From Halanaerobacter jeridensis (GTDB taxonomy: Bacteria > Bacillota > Halanaerobiia > Halobacteroidales > Halobacteroidaceae), in assembly GCF_016908315.1 (NCBI RefSeq), contig NZ_JAFBDQ010000010.1, positions 1-64,000 on the forward strand: DNA of 64,000 nt. Direction: 5' to 3'. This document shows positions 27,241 through 35,707 of the stretch, in pieces. The notes beneath the pieces are model-generated. The model was not told the DNA's origin. It ran no database searches and was given only the letters and a program-made list of their open reading frames with translations. The translations under genes and the position numbers were made by a program. Numbering within the stretch: the first letter of the stretch is position 1; each line of letters starts with the position of its first letter.

Positions 27241-27260
27241 TAACACACTCCTGTGTGTTA
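27241..27260. repeat. Short inverted repeat upstream of the lacI-like gene
   Basis: TAACACAC and GTGTGTTA arms around TCCT. It may be a second operator or an RNA hairpin in the leader. A possible promoter (TTGATT, 17 bp, TATACT on the minus strand, near 27298-27327) lies further upstream. Confidence 0.45.
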
Positions 27261-27346
27261 GATCTTATATTAAATTATATTTATTATATTCTACTACGAG
27301 TATAACAAACTTATTCTTAAAAATCAAGAAAAAATAAAAAATAGGC

Positions 27347-27381
27347 TGAGCTGTTTGCTATGAGCTATTAGCTTTGGGCTA
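27347..27381. repeat. Degenerate heptamer repeat (NNNGCTA)
   Basis: Five 7-bp units in register: TGAGCTG, TTTGCTA, TGAGCTA, TTAGCTT, TGGGCTA. A different motif from the CACTC arrays but the same 7-bp period. It fills the gap between the lacI-like promoter region and the phosphoglucomutase terminator; nothing else is recognised in 27261-27439 apart from a candidate promoter. Confidence 0.6.
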
Positions 27382-27439
27382 AATTAAAAATCTGAAATAC
27401 AGATTCAATTCTTTAAGCTACAATGAATTTTTTAATCAT

Positions 27440-27472
27440 AAAAAAAAGCTAGCTCGGAACCGAGCTAGCTTT
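27440..27472 (-). terminator. Terminator after phosphoglucomutase
   Basis: Perfect stem AAAGCTAGCTCGG / CCGAGCTAGCTTT with a 2-nt centre, followed on the minus strand by TTTTTATGA. It starts 9 nt after the stop codon. Confidence 0.9.
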
Positions 27473-27480
27473 AATCAACT

Positions 27481-29196
27481 CTATTCTACTAAATTCATTA
27501 CAGATTCTTTTACTTTTTCTAGTTTGTTTTCAGCAGCTTCTTCACTATCTCCCACTACAGAGAAGTAAAATTTAATTTTAGGTTCTGTACCAGAAGGTCT
27601 TACTGTTACTAAAGTTTTATCTTCTAATTCAAATTGTAATACGTTAGACTCAGGTAAGTCAAGTTTACTTTCTGCACCTGTTTCTAAATTATAACTTGCA
27701 CCTACTAAATAATCCTTTTTAACAACAACTTTTTGACCATTAATTTCTTGAGGACTATTTTCTCTTAAATCTGCTAACATAGCATTGATCTTTTCTTGTC
27801 CTGACTTACCAGGCATTCTAATTGCCTCTAAATCAGCTTTATAATAGCCATATTCTTCATACATTCTCATTAACTCTTCATAAATAGAGCTATCCTGAGA
27901 CTTATAATGAGCAGCCATCTCTGCAATTAACATCGTAGAAACTATTGCATCTTTATCTCGAGCATGAGTTCCATATAAGTAACCATAACTTTCTTCGAAG
28001 CCAAAGATATATTCTTTATCATATTTACCAGCTTTAAACTCTTTAATCTTTTCGCCAATATATTTAAATCCAGTTAAGGTATTCATTACATCTAAATTAT
28101 ACTTTTCAGCAATTGGATTAATCATTTCTGTAGTAACTATTGTTTTAATCACTGTTCCATTTTCTGGGATTTCTTCTAGGGAATTTACAATATACTCTGT
28201 TAATAAAACCCCTACTTGATTCCCATTTAAGAAAGTCCATTCATTATTGTCATCTTTGACTGCAATACCTACCCGGTCTGAATCTGGATCAGTAGCCATA
28301 ATTAATTCAGCGCCTTTTTCATCAGCTAATTCTATTCCTAATTCAAATACATCTGGCTCTTCAGGATTCGGATATCCTACAGTAGAGAAATCTTCGTCTG
28401 GTTCTTCTTGTTCAGGAACAACATGAACATTCTTAAAGCCTAATTCTTCTAACACTCTTTGCACCATAACACTTCCTGTCCCATGCAAAGGAGTGTAAAC
28501 AATATCAAGTTCTTCAGTTACTTCTTTAATTGAATCTCCATTTAATGATAGGTCTTTTAAAGTCTTAACATATTTATCATCTAAACTAGAATCAATAATT
28601 TCAAATAATCCTTCTTCTTTAGCTTTATCTTTAGATATAGTTTTTACTTCATCGAAACTAGCAATCTCATTGACCTCAGAAATAATACCTTCATCATGCG
28701 GTGGCACTACTTGCGCTCCATCATCCCAATATACTTTATAACCATTATATTCAGGTGGGTTATGGCTAGCCGTCACCATAATTCCAGCAGTAGTTCCTAG
28801 TTCTCTTACAGCATAAGAAAGTTCAGGGGTTGGTCTCAAATCATCAAATAAATAAGCTTTAATTCCATTTGCAGCCAACACTAAAGCAGCTTCAGTAGCA
28901 AATTTTCTAGATTTGCGGCGATTATCATGAGAAATTGCTACTCCTTTTCCTTTATCACCATTCTCTGCAATATAATTAGCCAAACCTTGAGTAGCCTTAC
29001 GGATAGTATATTTATTTACACGGTTAGTTCCTGCACCAATAATTCCCCTCATACCACCTGTTCCAAAGTCTAAATCAGTGTAAAATCTCTCTTCAATTTC
29101 TTCTTCATCATCAGCAATTGCTTTTAATTCTTCTTTAGTTGCCGCATCAAAATAATCATTTGACAGCCATTCTTGATATTTTTCTTTATAATCCAT
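27481..29196 (-). CDS. Phospho-sugar mutase (phosphoglucomutase type)
   Basis: About 571 residues, alpha-D-phosphohexomutase family of the PgcA type. It interconverts glucose 1- and 6-phosphate, possibly with mannose-phosphate activity. The phosphoserine loop is MVTASHNPPEYNGYKV, the metal loop ATDPDSDRVG, the sugar-specificity loop FGFEESYGY, and the phosphate-binding loop VRPSGTEPKIKFY lies near the C terminus. The start is taken at 29196 (MDYKEKYQEW), just after GGGGGGAT. The ATG further upstream would translate a pair of direct repeats and lacks a ribosome binding site. It supplies UDP-glucose and storage-polymer precursors. It stands alone between two terminators. Confidence 0.93.
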   Translation of the reverse strand: MDYKEKYQEWLSNDYFDAATKEELKAIADDEEEIEERFYTDLDFGTGGMRGIIGAGTNRVNKYTIRKATQGLANYIAENGDKGKGVAISHDNRRKSRKFATEAALVLAANGIKAYLFDDLRPTPELSYAVRELGTTAGIMVTASHNPPEYNGYKVYWDDGAQVVPPHDEGIISEVNEIASFDEVKTISKDKAKEEGLFEIIDSSLDDKYVKTLKDLSLNGDSIKEVTEELDIVYTPLHGTGSVMVQRVLEELGFKNVHVVPEQEEPDEDFSTVGYPNPEEPDVFELGIELADEKGAELIMATDPDSDRVGIAVKDDNNEWTFLNGNQVGVLLTEYIVNSLEEIPENGTVIKTIVTTEMINPIAEKYNLDVMNTLTGFKYIGEKIKEFKAGKYDKEYIFGFEESYGYLYGTHARDKDAIVSTMLIAEMAAHYKSQDSSIYEELMRMYEEYGYYKADLEAIRMPGKSGQEKINAMLADLRENSPQEINGQKVVVKKDYLVGASYNLETGAESKLDLPESNVLQFELEDKTLVTVRPSGTEPKIKFYFSVVGDSEEAAENKLEKVKESVMNLVE

Positions 29197-29210
29197 TTTT
29201 ATCCCCCCAT

Positions 29211-29248
29211 TAAATAAGTATTCATTCCTAAATTTAAGTAAGTATTCA
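29211..29248. repeat. Direct repeat before phosphoglucomutase
   Basis: TAAATAAGTATTCA (29211-29224) and TAAGTAAGTATTCA (29235-29248) are 14-bp direct repeats, 24 bp apart start to start (about two helical turns), just upstream of the ribosome binding site. They could be an operator pair. Confidence 0.4.
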
Positions 29249-29372
29249 CTTCCCACAAATAAAATAATTCATTTATAGCCTAAATAAAGAGATTAAAACA
29301 TTTAATTTACATTACAAACAAATAGAGGTGGTTACTATTATTTTCTCATATTTATCTATAATAGTCAAAATA

Positions 29373-29410
29373 AATTAGTCATTAATCTGGATCCAGATTA
29401 ATGACTAATT
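29373..29410 (-). terminator. Terminator after the spoIID-like gene (38-bp perfect palindrome)
   Basis: A perfect 38-bp palindrome centred on GGATCC, with T-rich sequence after it (TTATTTTGA on the minus strand). It begins only 4 nt beyond the stop codon of the frame-corrected spoIID-like gene, supporting the longer ancestral reading frame. Confidence 0.8.
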
Positions 29411-29413
29411 ATC

Positions 29414-30354
29414 CTAATAAATCTTTTCTATCTTAACCTCCTTAAAATAATGATTAATTATTTCTTTAGGTTTTTTCCCTTCTTGGCCAATTTATAAGCT
29501 CCCCATTGGCTTAAGCCAACTCCATGTCCATATCCCTGACCTTTAAAAACAAATCCATCACCTTTCTTAGTGATTGTTTCTACTTTAGTTGATTTCAATT
29601 TATCGGGACCAACAGCCATTCTAAAATCCGCTCCATGCATCTCTGTAGTTCCCTGATCATGATTTATTTCCAATTTCTTAATCCGACCTGTTTGGTCCCG
29701 ATCCTTAATCTTTAGTTCTTGAATTTGCTCAGCAGTTACTCCTTTACTCTGCAGAGCATTCTTTAACTCCGCAGTAGAGATGCTAAGTTCCCAATTTTGA
29801 ATATCTGCTGGAGCTTCATCGTCAGGGGATTGAACAGATTTAATATATTTAGGTTCTGCTTTTTTATAGTTTAATCCTACTTTAGCACTAGTTGTTTCAC
29901 CACCAGCACTAGAATGAAACCAAGCTTTAATATATTCTCCATTATAGGTCACCACTTGACCTTTGGTCATTTCCACCGCCGACCTAATCTCATCTGTAAT
30001 ATTTTCCGGCTTATAAGCTTGTGCTTCTTCATGCTGAGCACTAATTGTATTATCAGCTGTATCTTCGATTTTTCTTAAAGCAAAAGTTCGGGCCTTAATT
30101 GCTTGAGCTCCATAAGCATTTTCCGGCCAATCTTTTTTCATTTCTCCTGCTACAACTCCTGCTACATACTCTTCTAATTTCATCTCTTTAGTCTGACCAT
30201 TTTCTAATTCTACTCTAATAGTTGGCTCGTCTTCTAATTTATCGCCCTCTTGAGCCCCTTTCATCTTACTCTCTTGTTTTTGACTACAACCTAACAAACC
30301 CACAATTATAAAAACTATTAAGATGAATAAACTATAATTCTTTTTTAATCTCAT
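29414..30354 (-). pseudogene. SpoIID/LytB domain protein, frameshifted at the C terminus
   Basis: A lipoprotein-like N terminus (LFILIVFIIVGLLGCSQ with a lipobox Cys at about residue 23) precedes the SpoIID catalytic domain. Visible blocks are KMKLEEYVAGVVAGEMKKDWP, AIKARTFALRK, AWFHSSAGGETTSA and GHGVGLSQWGAYKLAKKGKN. SpoIID is the lytic transglycosylase that thins peptidoglycan during engulfment. The frame stops at 29458 (298 residues). If one A is added to the A-run at 29461-29463, it continues as IINHYFKEVKIEKIY to a TAG at 29414, which is how SpoIID proteins normally end. A one-base deletion or homopolymer read error explains this. It could instead be a paralogous SpoIID/LytB-type lipoprotein rather than the engulfment enzyme. 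Confidence 0.8.
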
Positions 30355-30441
30355 AATTTTCCCCCTTCATCCTTTTGTACTTTCTGCTAAATCAATTATT
30401 AATATTATACCCAAACTTAGTATTATTATTGCATTAAAGCT

Positions 30442-30475
30442 AAACAAAAAAGAAAAAGCAGCTTATAACTGCTTG
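30442..30475 (-). terminator. Second terminator downstream of the orphan RNA
   Basis: AAGCAG / CTGCTT stem around TTATAA, followed on the minus strand by TTTCTTTTTTG. It lies 30 nt past the first terminator and before the spoIID-like gene. Confidence 0.7.
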
Positions 30476-30500
30476 AAATATAGGCAACAGTATTGCTAAT

Positions 30501-30665
30501 AAAAAAAAGGCCAACACCACATAGACCACCCTCAAGTAGTCTAAATGATGTTGACCTACATTCGACTGGTATAGTCATACCCCTCTACTGTCTGCCAACT
30601 AGATATTTATTTTTATAAACTCTATTTTAAAATCATTAAATAATTTCTTACTCTTCAAAATCATT
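30501..30665 (-). ncRNA. Orphan small RNA, class not recognised
   Basis: A transcription unit of about 165 nt in the 372-bp gap between the DUF192 gene and the spoIID-like gene. It starts behind a perfect sigma-A promoter (30672-30700). It ends in a strong terminator-like hairpin of about 20 bp (GGTCAACATC ... GTGGTGTTGGCC, 30509-30556) followed by eight T. The middle (30557-30603) contains small stems such as GGTAT-GACT-ATACC. It does not match 6S, tmRNA, SRP or RNase P RNA, or riboswitch classes I could recall. A 21-codon frame from an ATG at about 30663-30661 (METM- or MILKSKK-) ends before the structured part; its translation is doubtful. It could be a trans-acting sRNA, or a leader controlling spoIID. 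Confidence 0.6.
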
Positions 30666-30671
30666 GTCTCC

Positions 30672-30700
30672 ATTATATCGAGATCAAATAAACTTGTCAA
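30672..30700 (-). promoter_or_regulatory. Perfect sigma-A promoter of the orphan RNA
   Basis: Minus strand TTGACA (30700-30695), 17-bp spacer, TATAAT (30677-30672). It is the joint-best promoter match in the window, with greA, yet no recognised coding gene follows for over 300 bp. Confidence 0.85.
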
Positions 30701-30726
30701 CACTTCTTAAAAAGAAGAGAAACAGC

Positions 30727-31071
30727 TTAATTTTTAATCAATATTTCATCTTCTAGTTCTATCCCTTTTGTCTGAATCACACCACTAGCCAACTCTATCA
30801 CCTGCTCAGATTCAACTACAAAGGGAGAAATTCGATTAGGCTTTAAATTTTCAATTAGTTCTAAAACTTGTCCGTGCCCATCAATAAAGACCAAATCAAT
30901 TGTAAAACTCATAAAAAAAGTATGAACTATCTGACAAGGTTTAATAATTAAACCTTCATTTTCTTTTAGTTCTTTATGTCTTAACAAACCAACTAAACGC
31001 TGCCAAAATGTATTAGCTACTCTTACTTCATTAACTATTATATTATTTTTACTAGCATTAATTACTTTCAT
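30727..31071 (-). CDS. DUF192 family protein
   Basis: About 114 residues, DUF192 (UPF0127) family, a small beta-rich fold. Family blocks are RLVGLLRHKELKENEGLII, CQIVHTFFMSFTIDLVFID, VLELIENLKPNRISPFV and VIELASGVI. No signal peptide is seen, unlike many relatives. Function unknown. The gene often closes type II/Tad secretion operons in Firmicutes, and here it follows tadC by about 14 nt. I start at the ATG at 31071 (MKVINASK), which is preceded by a G-rich ribosome binding site. Confidence 0.85.
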   Translation of the reverse strand: MKVINASKNNIIVNEVRVANTFWQRLVGLLRHKELKENEGLIIKPCQIVHTFFMSFTIDLVFIDGHGQVLELIENLKPNRISPFVVESEQVIELASGVIQTKGIELEDEILIKN

Positions 31072-31084
31072 AACCCCCAACTCC

Positions 31085-32008
31085 TTAATTCATCCCTGAA
31101 AAAGAATTCATGATTTTAATCACAGCTGGTCCTAATAGAACAATAAAAATAGTGGGAAAGATGAATAAAATTAGAGGTAATAACATTTTCACTGGTGCCT
31201 TCATAGCAGTAGCTTCAGCTCGCTGCCTTCTCCGCTGTCTAATTTGGTCTGACTGCACTCTCAGGACTTTTCCGATACTAACTCCTAATTTATCAGCTTG
31301 GACAATAGAAGTAATAAATTTAGTTAAATCATCTACATTAGTTCTTTTTCCTAAATCTCGCATGGCATCACGACGAGGCTTACCCATTCTAATTTCTTGT
31401 AGTAATCTCTCAAATTCTTCGCTAATTGGCCCTGAAACTTTATCTACTACTTTTACCAATGCCGCATCAAAACCTAAACCAGCTTCTACACTAACAGTTA
31501 ACAAATCTAATACATCTGGCAAACTCCTTTGAATCTGAGATTGTCGTTCTGAAATCTTTTTACCGAGTAAGAATATAGGAATTATCAAAGCAGAAATAGC
31601 TGTCAATAAAGAAAAAGTGAAAAGGACTTTAGCTTCTGCCCCTAAAAAAAATAAAGTAATAAATAATCCTCCGGGTAAAATTAATATCAAACTACCCTGT
31701 AAGGCTAAAAACTCTTTCACTCCTAAACCAAGAGGATTACCAGCTAAAATTAATCGTCGCCGCAAATTATCTTTAATTCCAGACGGGGTAAATTTAATAA
31801 AGAAAGTAGATACTTTTTCCACAACAGGTTTGAGTACTCGTTCCCAAAATGATTCGTCTAATTCTTCTTCTCTGAGCCGTTTTTCATCTTCACTTCCTGT
31901 ATACTTTTTTAATCTATCATCAACTGTCTCATCTTCTTTAAATAAATACATAATAGCCAATACAAATATAGTCACCATAACTCCTAAAGAAGCTGCTATG
32001 ACAAACAT
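31085..32008 (-). CDS. tadC: Tad pilus inner-membrane protein TadC
   Basis: About 307 residues, type II secretion system F-domain protein. It begins with a membrane segment, then a charged cytoplasmic region. The T2SSF domain follows with SLPDVLDLLTVSVEAGLGFDAALVKV and GKPRRDAMRDLGKRTNVDDL, ending with ATAMKAPVKMLLPLILFIFPTIFIVLLGPA. With TadB it forms the inner-membrane platform on which the CpaF ATPase acts. The ATG at 32008 has GGAGGTGG upstream and is preferred over one 33 nt earlier. It lies directly after tadB. Confidence 0.92.
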   Translation of the reverse strand: MFVIAASLGVMVTIFVLAIMYLFKEDETVDDRLKKYTGSEDEKRLREEELDESFWERVLKPVVEKVSTFFIKFTPSGIKDNLRRRLILAGNPLGLGVKEFLALQGSLILILPGGLFITLFFLGAEAKVLFTFSLLTAISALIIPIFLLGKKISERQSQIQRSLPDVLDLLTVSVEAGLGFDAALVKVVDKVSGPISEEFERLLQEIRMGKPRRDAMRDLGKRTNVDDLTKFITSIVQADKLGVSIGKVLRVQSDQIRQRRRQRAEATAMKAPVKMLLPLILFIFPTIFIVLLGPAVIKIMNSFSGMN

Positions 32009-32045
32009 AATTACCACCTCCAGCAAAATAGAAGCTCTCAACTAT

Positions 32046-33020
32046 TCACACTTTTATTTCAATAATTTTTTTAATCAAGAAAATTCCTATCAACTGCGAA
32101 GAAACTCCCATTATCAGCATTGCTCTTCCTAAATTACTAGTAAACAATGGAGTCATATAATCAGGATTAATTACAAATAATAAAGCTCCTAATCCAATTG
32201 GCAGCAAAGCTACAATAAACCCTGAAGCACGACCTTGAGCAGTTAAAGTTTTAATCTCCCCTTGAATCCTAATTCTTTCTCTAATTGTATCAGAGATACT
32301 ATCTAAAATTTCTGATAAATCACCTCCTACTTGCCGCTGAATCAGCACAGCCGTGACTACTAAATCCAAATCATCACTATCAATTCGATCTGTTAAATCT
32401 CTCAGCGCTTCTTGCGGAGAAGCCCCTAAATTCATCTTCTTTAATACCAGTTCAAATTCTTCCGAAATAGGTGCTTCCATCTCTTTAGTAACCATTTCTA
32501 AAGCTTGAAAAAAACTATATCCTGCTTTTAATGAATTAGAAATAATAGTTAAAGAATCATTAATTTGATCATTAAATTTATCTATGCGCTTTTTCTGACT
32601 ATATTTTAAATAAAAATAAGGAAATATTAATCCAAGTAATAACATTACTCCAGTTAATACTATATTTTTAAGTAGCAAAATTCCTATTACAGCAATTAAT
32701 AATAAAATCATTATAATTGAAATTATAAATTCAGAAGCTTTAAATGGCAAACTAGATTTATCTAACTCTTTATCTAAGCTATTAGTTACAGAAAAAGAAG
32801 TGAAAAATTGATTTAACCGTAACATTAACCTACTGTTATTATCCTCATTTTCATCTTCTGTAGTAGAGACCCTTTCTAAAGCAATAGTTTCTCTATCATC
32901 ATCTAAATACTTATCTAAACGATTATTAATTACATCTTGTTCAGAAGTTAATAAACTATAAATTCCTATAATCAGAAAAGTTACAGTTAAAAATACTAAT
33001 AGCATAACTACATATATCAT
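32046..33020 (-). CDS. tadB: Tad pilus inner-membrane protein TadB
   Basis: About 324 residues with a T2SSF domain, the partner of TadC. N-terminal membrane segment (MIYVVMLLVFLTVTFLIIGIY), a second pair near the middle, and the F-domain with NDSLTIISNSLKAGYSFFQALEMV, GASPQEALRDLTDRIDSDDLDLVVTAV and SDTIRERIRIQGEIKTLTAQGRASGFIVALLPI. The start at 33020 is chosen because it follows a strong G-rich site and begins a normal membrane segment. A longer frame would overlap cpaF by 35 nt. Confidence 0.92.
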   Translation of the reverse strand: MIYVVMLLVFLTVTFLIIGIYSLLTSEQDVINNRLDKYLDDDRETIALERVSTTEDENEDNNSRLMLRLNQFFTSFSVTNSLDKELDKSSLPFKASEFIISIIMILLLIAVIGILLLKNIVLTGVMLLLGLIFPYFYLKYSQKKRIDKFNDQINDSLTIISNSLKAGYSFFQALEMVTKEMEAPISEEFELVLKKMNLGASPQEALRDLTDRIDSDDLDLVVTAVLIQRQVGGDLSEILDSISDTIRERIRIQGEIKTLTAQGRASGFIVALLPIGLGALLFVINPDYMTPLFTSNLGRAMLIMGVSSQLIGIFLIKKIIEIKV

Positions 33021-33054
33021 AGCTGATGCCCCCCCTTTTAGCAAAACCACTACT

Positions 33055-34452
33055 TTAATAAGACATAAATAAATCTGACGGCAAATCAAGACCTGATTCT
33101 TTAAAACGATCCATAAACTTAGGTCGAATACCAGTTGCTTTGAATTCTCCTATCACATTACCTTCTTCATCCCGTCCTTGTTTTTCAAAAACAAATAAAT
33201 CTTGTAAAGTAATAACTTCCCCCTCCATGCCTTGTACCTCAGTTATTTTAACTACTTTTCTGCTACCATCCTTAAGTCGCGTTTGCTGTACAATCAAATC
33301 TACAGCAGAAGAAATTTGGTCTCGGATAGCTTGGACTGGCAATTCCATTCCAGCCATCATAACCATTGTTTCCAATCGAGATAACATATCTCGCGGGCTA
33401 TTAGCGTGACCAGTAGTTAAAGACCCATCATGACCAGTATTCATCGCTTGTAACATATCAAGAGCCTCACCACCTCTTACCTCCCCCACTACTATTCGAT
33501 CTGGACGCATCCGCAGGGAGTTTTTAACTAATTCACGCATTGTAACTGCACCTTTGCCTTCTACATTAGGTGGACGAGTTTCTAAAGAAACTACATGGTC
33601 CTGGGCCAACTGCAGCTCAGCAGCATCTTCAATTGTAATAATTCTTTCATCCCCCGGAATAAATGATGATAACACATTCAAAGTAGTTGTCTTACCAGAG
33701 CCAGTACCACCAGAAACGACTACATTTAATCGCACTTCTACACAAGCCTCTAAAAATTGGGCCATTTCATCAGTTAAGGTACCAAAACCAACTAAATCAT
33801 CTACTGTAAAAGGATCTTCAGAAAATTTTCGAATCGTAATTGTAGGACCATTCAACGCTAAAGGAGGGATAATAGCATTCACCCGCGAACCATCAGGCAA
33901 TCGAGCATCAACCATAGGACTACTCTCATCAATCCGACGCCCTAAAGGAGATACTATCTTTTCAATAATATGAATTACATGTTCATCATCTCTAAATTTA
34001 ACATCTGTTAAAACTAAGCGACCATTTTTCTCTACATAAACTTGATCTGGTCCATTAACCATCACCTCTGAAACATCGGGATCTTCTAACAAACCATTAA
34101 TCGGTCCAAAACCAATAATTTCATCAATGATATCCTTAATGACTTGTCTCTGTTCTCCAGGAGAAATAGCTACATCTTGCTCTTCAATTACTTCTTGCGC
34201 CGTCTGTTTAATATCTCGCTTTAACTCTTCATTATCTGCCTGTTCTTCTGGATCAGAAAAAATATCAAAATCAAGCTTTTCAATTAAACGATTATGGACA
34301 TTAGTCTTTAATTCACGATGAGGGTCTGTATCTACAGTAGTGGTTTTTTTAGCTTTAGACTTAGTCTTAGCTTTGCTTTTATCTTCTTTCCGTTCTTCTT
34401 CTTTTTTAGAATCACTATCTTTATTCTGTGATAAGCGATCTTTTAAAGACAT
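33055..34452 (-). CDS. cpaF: Tad pilus assembly ATPase CpaF/TadA
   Basis: A 465-residue secretion ATPase of the CpaF/TadA family that powers Flp pilus assembly and probably retraction. A charged Lys/Glu-rich N terminus (residues 1-45) is followed by the N domain (IIGFGPINGLLEDPDVSEVMVNGPDQVYVE). The nucleotide-binding domain has Walker A VSGGTGSGKTTTLNVL, the Asp box in IITIEDAAELQL, Walker B MRPDRIVVGEVRGGEALDML and a His box in GHDGSLTTGHAN. Length and order are complete. Confidence 0.96.
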   Translation of the reverse strand: MSLKDRLSQNKDSDSKKEEERKEDKSKAKTKSKAKKTTTVDTDPHRELKTNVHNRLIEKLDFDIFSDPEEQADNEELKRDIKQTAQEVIEEQDVAISPGEQRQVIKDIIDEIIGFGPINGLLEDPDVSEVMVNGPDQVYVEKNGRLVLTDVKFRDDEHVIHIIEKIVSPLGRRIDESSPMVDARLPDGSRVNAIIPPLALNGPTITIRKFSEDPFTVDDLVGFGTLTDEMAQFLEACVEVRLNVVVSGGTGSGKTTTLNVLSSFIPGDERIITIEDAAELQLAQDHVVSLETRPPNVEGKGAVTMRELVKNSLRMRPDRIVVGEVRGGEALDMLQAMNTGHDGSLTTGHANSPRDMLSRLETMVMMAGMELPVQAIRDQISSAVDLIVQQTRLKDGSRKVVKITEVQGMEGEVITLQDLFVFEKQGRDEEGNVIGEFKATGIRPKFMDRFKESGLDLPSDLFMSY

Positions 34453-34472
34453 AACTCATCCCCACCTTAAAA

Positions 34473-35675
34473 TCATTTTAATAATTTTGTTATTTTATCT
34501 AGCCAACCTTCTTTTCCCGCAGCTTTATTATTTTCATCTCCTGTTACTAAATTGGCTAATTTAATTATTTGCCGAGCTAGGTCAGACTGTGGTTTAGAAA
34601 CTACAAATGGTTGCCCAGTATTAATAGAATTAACAGTCATTTCCCCATGACTTGGAATCTTTAAATCAACATCATAGCCTAAAGTTTTTTCTAAATCTTC
34701 AATATTAATTCCTATTTTTTCAGAATAACGATTTAAAATTAACTTAATACTATCTTTAGGATAATCTAATTCTTCCATTACTTCTAAAGATAGTTTTACA
34801 TTTTTAATTGTAGATAAGTCTAACATAGCAATTAGTAGAATTAAATCTGAATTATCTAAAGCAGTCAATACTGGTTCAGAAAAAGACTGTGGAGTATCAA
34901 TAATAATATAGTTAAATTTTTCTTTTAAAATATCTATTAAAGCTTCAAATTCTTGCCCCCCAATCATTTCTGCTTCCTCGGGGCGCAAGGGAGAATTTAA
35001 AACATGCAACCCATTATCATAACTCAATAAATAATCATCTATATTGTCAGGTGTTAAACTTGCTAATTCCTTAACTGCATCAGCGATAGTTATTTTGGGG
35101 CTTAGGTCTAATAAAACATCAGCATCTCCAAATTGTAAGTCTAAATCAACTAACACAACATCTAAATCTTTTTGCTGCTGTAAAACAACAGCTAAATTAG
35201 TTGCTAGTAGTGTCTTGCCTACTCCCCCTTTACTACTAAAGACAGATACAACTTTTTCTTGGCGCCCCTGTCTTTCAAGAAGGCTTTGCTCTTTTTTAGC
35301 ATCTAATTCATACACTTGTTTAATTACATTAATTAATTCATCATCACTAAAAGGCTTAATTAAGTATTCTCGAGCCCCAACCATCATTGCTTTACGTAAA
35401 TAATTCTGTTCTTCTTGTACTGACATCATAATAATTGAAGACTCTGGAACTTCTCGATTAATAATTTCAGTAGCTTTAATCCCTTTTATTTTAGGCATAT
35501 TAATATCCATTAAAATAATATCAGGCTTTAACTTTTTGGCCTTCTCAATTACATCTTTTCCATCAACCGCTTCAGCAATAACTACTATATTTTGCTCTAA
35601 TTCTATTAATTTGCGTACATTCTCCCTTGTTTCAGCCACATCATCAGCCAATAAAACTTCTATTTTTTCAGCCAC
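34473..35675 (-). CDS. cpaE: Tad pilus localisation protein CpaE/TadZ with receiver domain
   Basis: About 400 residues. An N-terminal CheY-like receiver (residues 1-125) retains the phosphorylation pocket: acidic LLADD, the aspartate in IILMDINMPKIKG, and a Lys in YLIKPFS. A ParA/MinD-like ATPase follows with the deviant Walker A VFSSKGGVGKTLLATNLAV and VVLVDLDLQFGD. TadZ/CpaE proteins place the pilus machine at the pole. Many have a degenerate receiver, but this one looks functional. Start is probably the GTG at 35675, with GAGGTGAG in front. Confidence 0.93.
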   Translation of the reverse strand: MAEKIEVLLADDVAETRENVRKLIELEQNIVVIAEAVDGKDVIEKAKKLKPDIILMDINMPKIKGIKATEIINREVPESSIIMMSVQEEQNYLRKAMMVGAREYLIKPFSDDELINVIKQVYELDAKKEQSLLERQGRQEKVVSVFSSKGGVGKTLLATNLAVVLQQQKDLDVVLVDLDLQFGDADVLLDLSPKITIADAVKELASLTPDNIDDYLLSYDNGLHVLNSPLRPEEAEMIGGQEFEALIDILKEKFNYIIIDTPQSFSEPVLTALDNSDLILLIAMLDLSTIKNVKLSLEVMEELDYPKDSIKLILNRYSEKIGINIEDLEKTLGYDVDLKIPSHGEMTVNSINTGQPFVVSKPQSDLARQIIKLANLVTGDENNKAAGKEGWLDKITKLLK

Positions 35676-35707
35676 TAACAACTCACCTCTCTTTCCCTCA
35701 CCACTAC

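Noticed and set aside
29458-30354. Complete 298-residue SpoIID variant with a naturally short C terminus
   Set aside because: The next frame continues with the family's normal ending up to a stop placed just before the terminator, so a one-base frameshift is the better explanation.
31617-34321. Several plus-strand frames of 64-171 codons across tadC, tadB and cpaF
   Set aside because: All are antisense to conserved tad genes and show no family similarity or initiation signals.
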